Shown here: positions 25,154-37,619 of the stretch, piece by piece
How the letters are laid out: the number at the start of each line of letters is the position of its first letter
How positions within the stretch are numbered: the stretch's first letter is position 1
Assembly (NCBI GenBank): GCA_014871385.1
Contig: CM026431.1
Location: 15,603,118 to 15,667,117 of the forward strand
Origin: Ceratodon purpureus
Taxonomy: Eukaryota; Streptophyta; Bryopsida; Pseudoditrichales; Ditrichaceae
Direction of reading: 5' to 3'
DNA: 64,000 nucleotides
Notes under the pieces: model-generated
What the model saw: only the letters and a program-made list of their open reading frames with translations
What the model was told of the DNA's origin: nothing
The model's database searches: none
Translations under genes and position numbers: made by a program

Positions 25154-26934
25154 ATGGACGCTGCGGATTATGACTTCACCCACATTCCGGAGTTTGACAT
25201 GAAGGAGTTGAAGCTGTTTGAGACTGATTTGCAGGTACTGTGGATCCAGTTGGGCACTGCAGCTGCGTGCTGAATTGGTACTTCTTGTCCTCATGCTCCC
25301 TTTGTGAGATTAATGTTGTGGATATTAGGGCTCAGGAGTTTCAAACTGGGGCACGGTTGCATTGCCATTGATCAGGATTCACATGATGTGGCTGATGTTT
25401 TGATTCAAAGTGATATGTTGTGAATCTAGATGGGATGTTGTTTTTTGTTATGTGAAACTACTGGTTTATCATGTGCTAGAGAAGCCCTAACGGGTTTTAT
25501 TTGGAATGTAGCAATGTGGGAAGAAAAGGGCTGCGGAGGGAGGCACTGATGAGGGCGTGTTGGATGTGAAGAAAGCTAAGATGGGGGGTCCTGTTAAAAT
25601 AGGTGAATGCTCGCGGAAACAAACAGTTGGACATGTTTGATTTGAGTTGTGGTCTAAACATGGTGCTGATTCTGTGTGTGTTTTTACACCTTGTACATAG
25701 GACGGGAGGAGGCTGCGAAATACTGGCAGAGCCTGATTGATGCTGGAAGAGGTGTGTTAACTTTGGCCTCTGCATCTGCTACTTAGGGTTCCAACAAGCG
25801 TGTCACATGATTTTGCTATGAACATCACAAGTGGACTGTGACATGAATGTGGGTAGGGTTGTCTTTTAGAGCTGGGCATAAGGGCTGAAGGGAGGAAAGC
25901 AACGGTTAAATATATAACTTCACCGACGGTGCTGCGCAGTTTGAAAGTGAAAGTAAAAGCTACGAAGTCTTCTGCTGACAATGAAGCCTTCTTAGCTGCA
26001 ATGCATGCGAAGGTAGTGTATCCTAATCTATTTATCTCTTTACGGCAATGGCTGGGCGATGTAATTTCCTGCATGTATGTTCAATCCTCTTTGTCCTATT
26101 GTAATAGAGCAAATATTTGGACTCTTGAGTCTGATTACAGTGACACATATTTCACGGTTGATTGACGAAACAGCTTATATTTAACAAATGGGATTCAAGT
26201 TTTTTCTTTGCACGAGTGAAGCACTGCACCATAGCCGTATGATCGCACCCTGCAATAGAGATTGCATGATAGTAAATGGGCTGGCGTTTAATGTTGCATT
26301 AGGACTTGAATAATGTAGATGATTATTCAGTCTTCTGTGCAAATTCCTTTAATTCCTGTACATTTTGAATAACAGGTCAACTTGTTCTCACAAACCAAAT
26401 CCGCACCTACTACGGAGAATCTCAAGTTCGGTTGCACCCACTGCGACAAGTAAGTAACTGATATCAACTCTTCATAATCGTCAAAAATCGCGTCTCTCAA
26501 GCTCAGGTACACTGGATATATTCCTTGCAAAGTGTATTGTATTGTGCAATTTAGTAATGCAGTAGAGCCATATCATTCGTCCAGGGCTTATGGTTCTGAA
26601 GTAACTGACCAACGATAGAAACAAGTAGGGGCTCTGAAGTTCTTGATGCCAAATTCTGTGGTAACAGAGCCCTAACTTAGTGAGAACCTAAGCTGAAACG
26701 GAAATCCTGAGTGTGGATAATCGAAGAATCACAATACCGGATGTGCTGTGCAAGAATCCAAGATGTGCTGTGCAACTGACGAGCATTCAAAATGTCATTT
26801 AGAATGTAATGCACTCATTACTGGTTTGAAGATTTCTCTCCTGTTAATTGTGGAAATGAAATACTGGTATTTGCAGGACGTTCAATACCAAGACTTCTCT
26901 TGGTCAGCATATTGCAGCAAAACATGTGAAGTAG
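25154..26934 (+). CDS. Small single C2H2 zinc-finger protein, six short exons
   Basis: Reconstructed from splice sites: exons 25154-25234, 25512-25602, 25701-25751, 25900-26012, 26376-26449 and 26877-26934. All introns are GT-AG and the phases (0, 1, 1, 0, 2) match at every junction, leaving 155 codons and no internal stop. The product begins MDAADYDFTHIPEFD, has a basic middle part (VKVKATKSS), and ends with one classical C2H2 finger that crosses the last intron, FGCTHCDKTFNTKTSLGQH followed by IAAKH; spacing is C-x2-C-x12-H-x4-H. Four residues after the finger comes the TAG. I do not recognise the family; a nuclear nucleic-acid-binding role is the natural guess for a single C-terminal finger. 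No exon is longer than 113 bases, so a simple ORF search misses it. Transcript data would settle the 5' end. Confidence 0.78.
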
Positions 26935-28759
26935 AGATGGGATAGCAATTAGTTGGTTCACTTGTTACAAACCTGGGTATGAAAGATTTTGTGTCAAAAT
27001 TTGACAAATGGAGCAGGCTTACGGTATTCAGACGTTCATATGAGATTGGACAGATGTAGCCCAGACAGAATGCTATAGATCTTTGATGTAGGAACTTGCA
27101 GTTTGGGACACGTCGAAGCGACAGATGTTGATGTGCAGTAAAAAGAATGATAGGAAATCACTCTGCCGGTTTCGAGGTTCTGTTAGATGTAGCAATCTTT
27201 TGTAAGACAACTACATGAATCGACATAAAAATTATGAACGACAAGGATATGTGTTACAAACACAAGAATGATTTTCATTGCTTGGTCGCCACCACTATGG
27301 AGCCATTACTGCTGCTTTCTAACCATATTATGAAACATAAGATCTTTAAGCTTTACTTATTGAATTTTCCAGAAAGTGATCATTACAATCATGTTGATAG
27401 GGTGTGTTTTTGTTTGAGTACTATTGTAGCCTTACATGTTAATAGTATTGCCACCCCATGATTATTTTCCTCTCCAAATTTTATAAACCGTTTAAAAAAA
27501 TTACTTACTTATTTGTTTTTGTATTGGAATTGATTTTAAATAGCCCAAAAATGGCTCAAAATAGGAAACTTAATTGAAACAAATTTATTCTATTTATTAT
27601 TTATATCTCTACAATTATTCAATTCTTCTATATTTCAGTTACTGATTCATTTTGTGGCTACATTAGTTTTGTGATCAGTGTCAATGTTATTCGCGCCCCA
27701 TGATACATAGTGCTGTGCATAAGTTATCAATGGTTCCAATAAGGTTGTATACCATTGCCTGGACTTTTGAGTATCCTGTGGGCCTGCTCTTGTAGATCAC
27801 CTGCCTTTCCTTTGCATTACATTGCTCATACCTTTCTATCAGAATTGGATTTTAGAATATTGAGTGCTACAAGAATTGGAAGAAATTTAATAAGTTGCAT
27901 TGTTTCCAAAGTCTTGAAACAATGAAATGCTATTCACATTCAGTGTGATTCCTGTTATGCTCTTGGAGAATGGGAACATCATGGAGATTATTTAGAAAAT
28001 TGGGGGAGTCAGAGCAAGTGCACAAAAATTCCCTCCTCAGCCACTGCCCACCTGACCTCCCCCAGTTTCTAGAGGGCAGGTCATTGACAAAGTTGACTAA
28101 TAGCATTGAAAATTAAGTATTGTGCGAGCTCTCTTTCCAGGTACTGTAAAACTTTGTGGGCACCATCTTGATACATCATCTAATTGCATGATGGCAAACT
28201 TTGGAATTTTTAACAAAATTATTGCAGAAGTTAATGTCAGCTTGAACTTTGTGGGCAGACTTCAAATATCATGTAATGTGTTATTGCTACACATCTGAAT
28301 TTAATTTATTGTGGAGTTCAAATAATTTGAATTTATCTTTTCTTAAAGCATATCATTTTTTACAACCCTTGCTAGACACCCATATTAGAGTTCTTTCATC
28401 AGGACGAGTTTATAGTCTCAAAATAGAATCAGGCCATTGAAAGTGATATCTAAATTGGAATGGCATATAGGCTAAAGAAAGAAAGAAGCTTTCATAGATA
28501 CTTTTTTTGGTTAGGACTTTGTATTTGAGTGCAATTCATTTAGAGAGAAGTTTACCGTGCTCAGATTCTACGACTTCACAAATCATGAATGGAGAGAAAG
28601 GATTTTTTAATTTAAAAGTCAGTGTAGGTGGATGAGAGGCACCACGGGCTTGGTGTAGTGGTTTGAGGAGTGGTTAGGAAAGGAAAGGAGCGTTCTTGGA
28701 GCTCCAAGAAGCCGGCGATGGTGGGATAGAGTCTTGTTTTTTTGTTGGCAATGGTAGTT
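26935..28759. other. 3' UTR of the C2H2 gene and intergenic DNA
   Basis: No gene recognised. The first part should be the 3' UTR. Near 28,640-28,690 a GGTGTAGTGGTTTGAG-like stretch resembles a polymerase III A box, but no B box follows. Confidence 0.45.
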
Positions 28760-29695
28760 TTAACCCCTAAAGGTTCTGGAAATCCAAAATGGCTCTCAGC
28801 TGTTTCGGGCAGCCTAGATGAAGGGATTAACAGTAATATTTTTGCCTAAGAATTTTACTGGATGCTCCTTATACCGCAAAGTGTATGTGGTAAAATTTTC
28901 AAAGCCAAATTTCACTTTTAGAACCTTCATCTAGAAATTTTAGGTTTCAAGTCCAAAACGGGCAGTTTAAAATTAGGTTTTTTTAGAATTTTTTTTCTTG
29001 GAAATGTGTTCATAACCAATTCACTACTCAAAATCCAAAGTGGCCTAAGTCAAAAAGCTTACCAGTTTTACAAGGGCAGCCTCCAAAAATCACAGAAACA
29101 ACCTTCACAGTTTTTGGTAATTTTACAATTTTTTCTTTCAAAATTTGTCAAAATTTGAGATTTAGGAATTTTTCAAATTTTTTTTTCCAAAAATTCAAAA
29201 ACTCATGGAAGTAACTTTTGACCGTTTACTTTTTAAAAACCAAAAGCATTTCACGTCATTTAAGTTTTACCAGATTGTGGTTTTTGTACCTTCTTCTCGA
29301 AAATAATTTGCATGAAGGCCAAAAAAGTGTAATGAGACTCTAAAATTTTGCATGTAGGTGCCCAACTTAGTTACCTACGTGGAAAAAAATATGAGCAAAA
29401 TGTTTGAGGTAACAATAATCAAGTCTCCCTTGGCACCATTTAGAGTATGTCTTTTGCGCAAAGCCAAAAAAAAAAAAAACAGTAAACTTTGAACGTTATG
29501 ATCTTACAAATGGTAAAGATCCAACCGTTGAAATTTGACATGGTATTAGTGCAGGTAGCAAGGTTTAAGATCTTATGGTTGGATGTATCAAAAAGGTAAA
29601 AAATTAAGAATCATACTTCAACTTCTACAAGGTTGTCAAAAATCACAGTTTCTGGTTTTGGAGGCCCAAAAACGGCTTGAACCTTTAGGGGTTAA
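28760..29695 (+). mobile_element. TTAA-flanked non-autonomous TIR element, copy 1 (936 bp)
   Basis: It starts TTAACCCCTAAAGGTTC and ends GAACCTTTAGGGGTTAA, a 13 bp perfect terminal inverted repeat flanked by TTAA. Just inside the left end is TTTCGGGCAGCCTAGATG, and the same sequence occurs inverted in the second copy at 37,560. Non-coding interior with motifs such as AAAATTTTGCATGTAGG. Confidence 0.8.
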
Positions 29696-30381
29696 GCGGG
29701 GAGTCCTTTTTCTTTCACTTTCTCACAGTCAAGTGAGAGACCTAGTTTCTTTACGCTAGTTGTTGAGGCTTTTCTTGGTTTCTCCACAAATCTTTTTAGA
29801 AATATCCTTGCTATCTTGCATCAGGGAATTCATGTCTTATCCTCATTTAATGCATTGAGTGAGGTTTTTGGAGGCGTGTTCAGAGATAGTGTAGGGGTTT
29901 TCTTTAACAAATAGTCGCGCTAAGTTACATTCACTCTTGATCGGACGCCGACACATCTTGTTAGAACAGGAAAGCGTTAAATTCAAAGCTGGGTTTGCCA
30001 ATTCTTGATGCAGCAGATGAGCATGACTCTCGCCGATCCTCACGTTCGCAAGGACAAGGGAGATCTAAACCTCTTGGTAGAAATTCGCCTCCTCGAGGAC
30101 AAACAATACTTACCATAGGAATCCATGAGGTATTGTGACTTGGGAGGTACACAAGCCTCTATCTGTGGGACGCAACAAAAAGTCATAGCAAAAAGTCCTT
30201 GGTCATAGCAAGAAGATCTTTGTCCTCCTTCCTTCGGTTCTTAGGCGATGACAATACGAGATGAGGCGGAGAGACTGGCACAAGTGATTGTGCTTCAAAT
30301 GTAATATTGATCGAGCAGATCCAACTTTCTTTCAAAATCGTTGCACAAAACGTGCAGTACACCAAGTGTAGCATTACTCAC
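29696..30381. other. Unassigned DNA
   Basis: Short open frames on the minus strand with no family match. It may be part of the same captured or decayed unit as the phosphoglycerate kinase fragment that follows. Confidence 0.3.
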
Positions 30382-30540
30382 CTTCAAAGATGTTTGAGGA
30401 GCTGGTGATCTGGGTGGCAGCATCAGACGCAAACTTGTTAGGAGCAATAACATCAACAAGAAGGATGAACTCAATGTCCTTTTCCTTTGCCATCGCCACT
30501 AGGTTCTTTGCCAGATTGATCTTGTGAAGATCAAAGTTGC
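30382..30540 (-). pseudogene. Phosphoglycerate kinase exon fragment
   Basis: About 53 codons read as the stretch of phosphoglycerate kinase just after its mid-protein helix: KINLAKNLVAMAKEKDIEF, then VDVIAPNKF and DAATQI, ending SSSNIFEG. Normal PGK has P-V-D-V-V-V-A-D-K-F-A-P-D-A here. The exon ends at an intact donor (GAAG/GTGAGT at 30,381). I could not find the next expected exon (G-W-M-G-L-D-I-G-P) downstream or the nucleotide-binding glycine loops, so this is an isolated fragment, perhaps a captured exon. Confidence 0.6.
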
Positions 30541-31544
30541 CGGTTGTGGCTTGTGGATGCGGTACATGTGGATCAACCGGCAACCATGTGTAGCTTGCCA
30601 TGTGACCACGGAGGCTCAGCGGTCGATGATTAGCTTTTGTAGGTTGTACATGCCTTCTTTGGCTCACCTGTGATAGTGTAGATTTCAGTTCTTGTGAGGA
30701 TACTCTTCATCTCTCTTTTCTTGGGATTTTTCCCTTTTAGCTTGGATAGTTTTCTGTGCTTCAAAGTATAGTGATACTCGGATATCGAGTAGGAAGATGA
30801 AGGAGAATTGTCTCCCTGGGTAGAGAGGGTTGAGCTTTGCTTTCCTGATGCATGCACACTTTGAATTCTACTATTTATCTAGGAGGCTAGTTTTAGAGCG
30901 GGGTGCATCCCGTTTTCTTTTGCTTTCTTTGGCAATCTGTTTCGATTGCTTGTTGTGGTCTTCCCTGGACCGAGGAGCTTGGGCTTCTCACATTGATATG
31001 TTTAGTGCTAGTTTTCTAGTTTGTTGACCTTGGTGGTTGATACCTCTTTGCTAAACAAAGGTGGTTCCCTTTGGGGGTTTACAAGTGATGGGCCATTGTT
31101 CTATTTTCAGTCACATAGGCAGACAAACATTTGAAAGTGTAGTAGTTTGAGTCATAGCACGCTGGTGAGGTGGTTGTGAATTCGATTCCCCATATCGACA
31201 TGGTGTCTACCACCATATTCTATCCAAGTGTTTTACCATTGAAAGGAGGGAATAACTCTAGATTCATTATCTTTTTTCTAGTGACCATCAAATTAATGAA
31301 TAGAATGAACAAACACTATATTCACGTTGACCCCTTCGGGGCCAGAGTTCTTCTTCTTCTGTAGGTGGATTTGGACTAAACCATTGTTTCAAAGTTGTAT
31401 GGAGATTTTCAAAGTTTACCATAGCAAATTTTATATAAAAGCACATTATAAACTATATAGCATTTTGATACACGGTGGGCAATTTTGTAGAAAATGGAGA
31501 TTGAAAGTAAAAGCATCCTGAAAGCAATCACTTGACCGCTCCGC
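30541..31544. other. Unassigned DNA with a possible SINE head
   Basis: No gene recognised. At about 31,143-31,186 the plus strand has TAGTTTGAGTCATAGCACGC followed by GAATTCGATTCCCC; these approximate polymerase III A and B boxes (B box one mismatch) and could be a tRNA-derived SINE head. Confidence 0.3.
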
Positions 31545-32590
31545 AACAATGAAGCAACTACTATTGCAAGGCTGACCCGTGTCGCCTTGTCCTATTATCA
31601 CAAAGACGTTTGGGCCTCGATGATGGATGTTCTAGATAAAGGCCCAATTAGATTCCTAGATTTTTTTTTTTTTTATAAAATACAACAAAGAAAACAACTT
31701 TAAAATCATGGCGATACAAATCCTTAATATCTGTAAATAGACGGGGAATGAAGATATAGACGATGAAATTTTTAATGAACTTTGAGAATACTTGGCTATC
31801 ATAGACAAACAAAAATTGTGCCTCATCAAATTCCGTACGGGAATCTACATGGGCAATGCTAGAAAACAAATGTTTTTTGGAAGACACAAATTTCCTTCTA
31901 TTACGTGTCCCATTTGCAACTCATACAAACTAGATACATGGTTATATGTATTACTTACATGCAAACAACAACATATACACTCACTTCACGTCAAAAGACA
32001 CAACAAACCAGTATGGAAAATCAGAAAATTACTAATCTCATCTCAAATTTTTTGTTGTTATATTTTCATGAATGTTGGTACCTTCAATAATAAATCCCAA
32101 GAAAATAATGTTCCTAATTGGCTACTTCCTTGCACATGTGGTGTGCAAAGATGCCATTGTAACTTAAGATTTAGACTAGACATTCTTTGTATTAAAGGTT
32201 TGCCATACCAAAATGATCCCCCTCCCCCCCCACATACATACATACACATAAATAGATCCTAATCTTACCATACAATTTATCAAATTCACACAATGCAATG
32301 ACCAATTCTCTTTAGAAACACTTGAAGCTAAAATCAACAAATACATACCATTAATTCCTAGTATTATTGCTAAAGGATGGAAAGTTGACCCCCTTGTTGT
32401 CATCTCAGCAATAGCCAAAGCCACTACATACATTCCATCAATGAAAATATTTGAAACAAATTACAAAATACTTGTGCCTACCTTTAAAATTACTTTTAAA
32501 AATATCAATACTATGCCATACAATATGCCATGTTTATTCTTTTCCACAAAAGAAGAATAAAAAACCACCAACCGCTACTTCAAACACTAT
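31545..32590 (+). pseudogene. C-terminal remnant of a LINE-like (non-LTR) polyprotein
   Basis: A 156-codon frame (31,792-32,262) contains a zinc-knuckle-like segment: ITCPICN, then DTWLYVLLTCKQQHIHSLHV and KRHNKPVWKIRKLL, of the kind that follows reverse transcriptase in many LINEs. The reading continues in another frame after an indel at a poly-C/CATACA tract near 32,225, as QFSLETLEAKINKYIPLI ... AKGWKVDPLVVIS, until a stop near 32,560. No RT palm motif is present, so this is a 5'-truncated, frameshifted copy. Family assignment rests on the cysteine pattern alone. Confidence 0.5.
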
Positions 32591-32659
32591 ACCTCACCAT
32601 GATTAAAACCAAAAGCTTTTAGTAGCTAGAGTTACTTTATTTAGTGTTACCAACAGGTG

Positions 32660-32835
32660 TAATGTCTCTTGTAACGTATGGTGGGCTGTTGGTTGGCACA
32701 ACTCATTTCCTGCTTCCAATCACTTACTCAACCGTGCCAAGCCACTTTATCCTCCACATCGGCTCAAACAAGTCCAGCAAAGTTCGAACCAGGACTAATT
32801 ATATGAGAAAAACGTTTACCACCAACTAACAATGA
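32660..32835 (-). repeat. Possible SINE (tRNA-derived) on the minus strand
   Basis: On the minus strand GTTAGTTGGTGGTAAACG (A-box-like, about 32,812-32,830) is followed at about 35 bases by TCCTGGTTCGAAC (B box, about 32,785), the spacing of a polymerase III promoter. The tail and target duplication were not defined. Confidence 0.4.
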
Positions 32836-35527
32836 GCTCGTAACTTAGTGTTCAAACTTACATTAAAATGAATCTTAAAAAAAACTAACCATTATTGTTT
32901 CTTGTTACTGGTTACTTGTGACTGAAGTGTATACTCTCGAAGGGGGGAGTAGATCTTTACTTCCATACCTTTGTTCTGTGGGCATTGGATTGGGGGTGTA
33001 TCAAACAAACACTTAATTCACGTCAATCTCCTCCGAAAACCGAAGTTTTTCTCTCTTTGCAAGGTTGACCTCCATAGGAACATTAGCAAAAGAACAAGAT
33101 TTCTCCCAAAATGGACATCCTTAGAAGTGTTGGGCTAATATTATGTGCCGGTTTAGTTGAACAAAGTGAGGTAGTTGCCCGGAAGAGTCCCTTGTACATA
33201 ACGCCTACAATGCAAGGCAAGCCTTATGTGGCTTACTCCTATCATTTTCTACTTTAGAAAAGAAAATTGGAACACTATCCACCACTACTGTTGTAGCTAG
33301 CACTGCATTCGAGACAAACGAGACAAAGGTTCACTCACATCATTGTACAAAACAAGGAAGATGAAAGCAATTAACTACTTGAGGTTTGTGAATGAAAAAG
33401 GCATATGGTATAAAGAAGGAACATGGAGATATATTCTTTCCAAACTCTTGGTGGTCCATTGTAGCAAACAATAAAGTGATACCGAAAAATTCACTGAAAC
33501 AATTATAGTAAGGATGGATAAGAGAGTGTTCTCATTGTCTATACAAGCATAGATTGATTCAGATGACAACCATGCACCTGTGTTCAAATTGTAAGGCTCT
33601 ATTCTATAAACTTTAGGGGAAATTTGTGGTCTCTAAAAGGCCTTTGGGTTTCCCGCGTGCCTAAAATTTTTGGTGAACTTTATCTTGCTGGCATCAATGG
33701 TGTCATGTGTTGCCAACAATAAATTTTGTGGGTCCAGCCAATCACTGCCAGCGACGGCGAGTGCCATTCCTCTCAACATAGTAAAAAGTGCCAACAGTAA
33801 TGACGATGTCAACACTGTAGCTTTTGACGATGTCAACACTGTAGCTTTTGACACTGTCAGCGGGCAGGATATCCATCAATGGCATTACTTAGAGAGGCAT
33901 GTGTGGGCTGTAAGTTCATTTACCTCGGGCTGTCTTACAAGGCCTTTTGGAGACCCCACATTTCTCCTGATGGATGACCATTTAGAATCCCTTTTGATGT
34001 AGCCACTCCCTCTTTAATAATGCCAAACCATTCCCAAGTGTCTACCAAAATCCTCTCTTTTGCAATATACGGGGATTGCAAGTACGTGTAGGTGAGAAGA
34101 CCCAACTAAACTATTGTTCAATAGAATAATGATCTATGCTTTGAACAATAGATAATGAAAGCTAGTGGTCTTCGCAACAAAGAGGAGCTCAATGGTGCAC
34201 ATCAGACTTCAGTACAAATGTAATTACACTCTCGCACATGTTTTGGTTAAGGCAACCCAACGCACTGATCTAATGGCAGAGTTTGGAGACTAATGACATT
34301 GTCGCCCTACATGTTTATGAAGGCCTACATTGAAAACTCCTTTGAAGATGCTGACCATTATTTACTATGGTGGACTAAGGGCTTGCCAATAATTACAACA
34401 ATTCTTCTACAAAGAGTATAGTTTCATGATTGGATTTAACACGGTTTGGATTTTCTTAGAAAATAACAAATGCTTGTCGCAATGTTGTGCAATGACAACA
34501 AACTCCGGAATCCAAAATTGCACAACATAAGAATAAAGTAACTTATGCCCTGGATTTATACCTTAGAAAATAAGGGTTGAAGATGCAAAGGGTGGATACA
34601 ATGGTTGTTGGCCGCTACCTATATACACATGTACTTGCCCGAACTTTCAAAAAGCCCAAATGTGACAAATTGTCCTTTAGGGGATAACATGCAATCTATC
34701 TGGAGTATCAAGTTGTAGTATGAAGAACCGTTGCAGACAAGTATCTGAGCATTATAATTCAATAAATAAATAAAGTTTGGAAAAAAGTAAAAGCTTCAAA
34801 TATGCAAGAATTATGATTTCATGTATAAATAAAAAAACCTTTATGTCTTTTAGTGCAAAATGTTCATTCCACAAAAAATCAAAGTTTTCTCCCCGTTTTA
34901 GGCAATGTACCAAAAAAACTTCTTCTTTCCTTCATAAAAGTTAAAAACCTTATTTTTTTAGGTTTTTTCTTTCCTACACTCAAAGGATGGCCATCAATCT
35001 TTACTTTGACTGTTTGAATTGAGACTTTATGAAATAATGGAATTTCTTGGAAAGAAATAAGAATTAGCACTCTTCTGGATTCAACTTAATAAAAATATTG
35101 TTTTCAACATACTACACTTCTCAACTATGTGTAAATCTTATTATACAATTAGTTAACTTAGTTGTCTTTGTCATGCACCAAAACCCCCAAAATCCATAAT
35201 GTAAAAAACTTAAGAAAAAAAAAGTTAGAGTATATCAACCTACTTAAAACTGTGTCAAAAAAATTTGTTTTCAAATTTCAATTGCTATAGTTTATTAATC
35301 TCTACGGTCAATTATGATGAAATTTTTTGAACTATTTACTACAATAACCTAGTTGAAGATCTTGCGGTTAGAATTGAAAAATAATGATTTTTAGTCATTC
35401 ATGCTTTTTATATTAGAAATGACAATTTTGGAACGTTTTTTTGGTGAAACACAATTAAGGATCTTTGGGGGTTATTCAAATAATTAAACCTTTAGTGACC
35501 ATTTTCTGGTCACATGGATTTACAGGG
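32836..35527. other. A+T-rich intergenic DNA with one short tandem duplication
   Basis: No gene recognised. A 24 bp unit (GACGATGTCAACACTGTAGC then TTTT) is repeated perfectly at 33,802-33,825 and 33,826-33,849. The minus-strand frame at 33,633-33,854 that covers it has no family match. At 35,485-35,531 a TTAGTGACCATTTTCTGG ... ACAGGGTTAA segment resembles the right end of the element ending at 24,235. Confidence 0.4.
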
Positions 35528-36456
35528 TTAAACTTCACAGATAACTTAGAACTTGAAAATGTCATCACTGGCCATTGTTCACAACATAGTAGGGCATGAG
35601 TTGTACAGTACAGTAATTGCAATCTAAAGAGAATGCAAGCAGCAAGCAAAGTTTGGTTCAAAGGATAAGTTGATATTCTGGTTCATTGCAAATCCCAAAA
35701 CTTGGTGAGCCAAGTCATGGATTCTTCCTTGTCTGTAGGCTTTGAACATAAGATACAGTAAGATAGGTTGCATGAGCATTCAACAAGGTGTCTCTGTATG
35801 TTCCTGGACACTTTTGTATGTTATAAGACTTATCACCAAATCTTTCAAACGAATCCATGATAACAGAACCTGTACAAGTTGGTAACTCAATAGGAAATTG
35901 GTCCCGGGAGTTAGGTGGTATAGGCCAGGGGACACATGACTTAGTGATAAAGAAAGACACTGCTAGCATTTCAATGAGGACATTGCATAGATACAAGAAA
36001 CCAACTGACTCTGTCAACTTAAAGCAACTCTAAGTTAGTTCTCTCACGACCAAGCAACCATATTTGGTTGGTGCTCAATGCTTTTTAAAAAGATTTGTTG
36101 AATTTTCTAGTAGTATTCACTTAGATTTTATACTATACCAAAGTTTGGATGTAGTCTGGACTATTTGGTTATGATGTTTTCAAGGAAGATCTTCTCTTTG
36201 ATCGACTACTTTACAAAACTTTCAATTATTTTATAACACACATATGTTTCAATCCAACTTAGTTTTCACAATAAATCAATTGTCAATAAAAACTAAATTC
36301 AAATTTTGGTAGATTTAAACTTTTACGTGTAGGTTTATTTGTCATATAATATTATTTGATAGTGTGCTTCCGTAGCGACTCCATATGGATATATAAAACA
36401 ATTTTCACATTCATTTATCTAAAGATCCTAATGTAGTTTCTTGAAGGAAAGAACAA

Positions 36457-36459
<3 letters not shown>

Positions 36460-36532
<73 letters not shown>
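36460..36532. repeat. (TA)n microsatellite
   Basis: About 70 bases of uninterrupted TA dinucleotides, about 120 bases left of the second TTAA-flanked element. Confidence 0.97.
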
Positions 36533-36536
<4 letters not shown>

Positions 36537-36655
36537 GTTAACCAACCTATTTTTTGGCTATGCCTATTATTTGGTCTTAGAAATTCAAGAAAATCTTGAG
36601 AAACTAATAAATAATACACTTATTAATAAAATAATAAATAATAATAATACACTTA

Positions 36656-37619
36656 TTAATCCTTAAAGGTCCAGAGTGTTTTGATACCTCTAAAACCCAA
36701 AATTGCAGATTTTGACCACCTTATGGAAATTGATGTATATTCCAATACAATTTGCTAATCCGGTATTTCCAACCGTAAGATCTTCAACCAAACTACCTGT
36801 ACTTATACTATATTAAATTTCAGCCGTTAGATCTTTACCATTTGTGAGATTTTAATGTTCAAAGTTTACTTCTTTTTTTTTGTTTTTTTTTTTGTTTTTT
36901 TGGTTTTTTTGGCTTTGCCGGAAAGGCATACTCTACATGGTGCCAAGGGAGACTTGATGATTGTTACCCCAAACATTTTGCTCATATTTTTTTCCATGTA
37001 GGTAACTAAGTTGGGCACTTCCATGCAAAATTTTAGAGACTAATTTTGATTTTTTGGCCTTCATGCAAATTATTTTCCAGAAGGAGGTACAGAAACTCAT
37101 GATATGGTCAAACTTAAATAACGTTAAAGATTTTTGATTTGGAAAAAAAGTGATAGGTGAAAAGTTACATCTATGAGTTTGTGAATTTCAAGAATAAACA
37201 AAAATGAAAAATTCCTAAATCTCAAATTTTGAGAATTTCTGAATGGAAAAAATTGTAAAATTACAAAAAACTTTGAAGCTTGTTTATGTAAAATTTGGAG
37301 GCTGTCCTTGGAAAATTGGTAAACTTTTTGACTTGGGTCACTTTGGATTTTGAATAGTGATTTGGTTATGAACATATTTCTTAAAAAGAATTTGAAAAAA
37401 AAACCTAATTTTAAACTGCTCTATTTCGACTTAAAAAATAAAATATCTAGATGAAGGTTCTAAAATTGGAATTTGACTTTGCAAATTTTATTGCAAACAC
37501 TTTGCGGATAAGAGAGCACCTGGTAAGAATCTTAGGCAAAAATATTACTTTTAACCTCTCCATCTAGGCTGCCCGAAATAGCAAAACCACAATCGGGTTC
37601 ATGGACCTTTAGGGGTTAA
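36656..37619 (-). mobile_element. TTAA-flanked non-autonomous TIR element, copy 2 (964 bp, inverted)
   Basis: In the opposite orientation to the copy at 28,760. The right end GGACCTTTAGGGGTTAA (to 37,619) is intact; the left end TTAATCCTTAAAGGTCC (36,656) has diverged at two or three positions. The interior matches the first copy in inverse order, including GCCCGAAATAGC near 37,570 and ATTTTAGAGACT near 37,030. Clear divergence from copy 1 indicates an old family. Confidence 0.78.

Noticed and set aside
24776-25294. 172-codon minus-strand frame
   Set aside because: It overlaps the first exon of the C2H2 gene on the other strand and has no family features.
28640-28690. tRNA-like or SINE A box
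   Set aside because: No B box or cloverleaf could be found after it.
36428-36619. 63-codon frame rich in Ile-Tyr
   Set aside because: Translation of the TA microsatellite.
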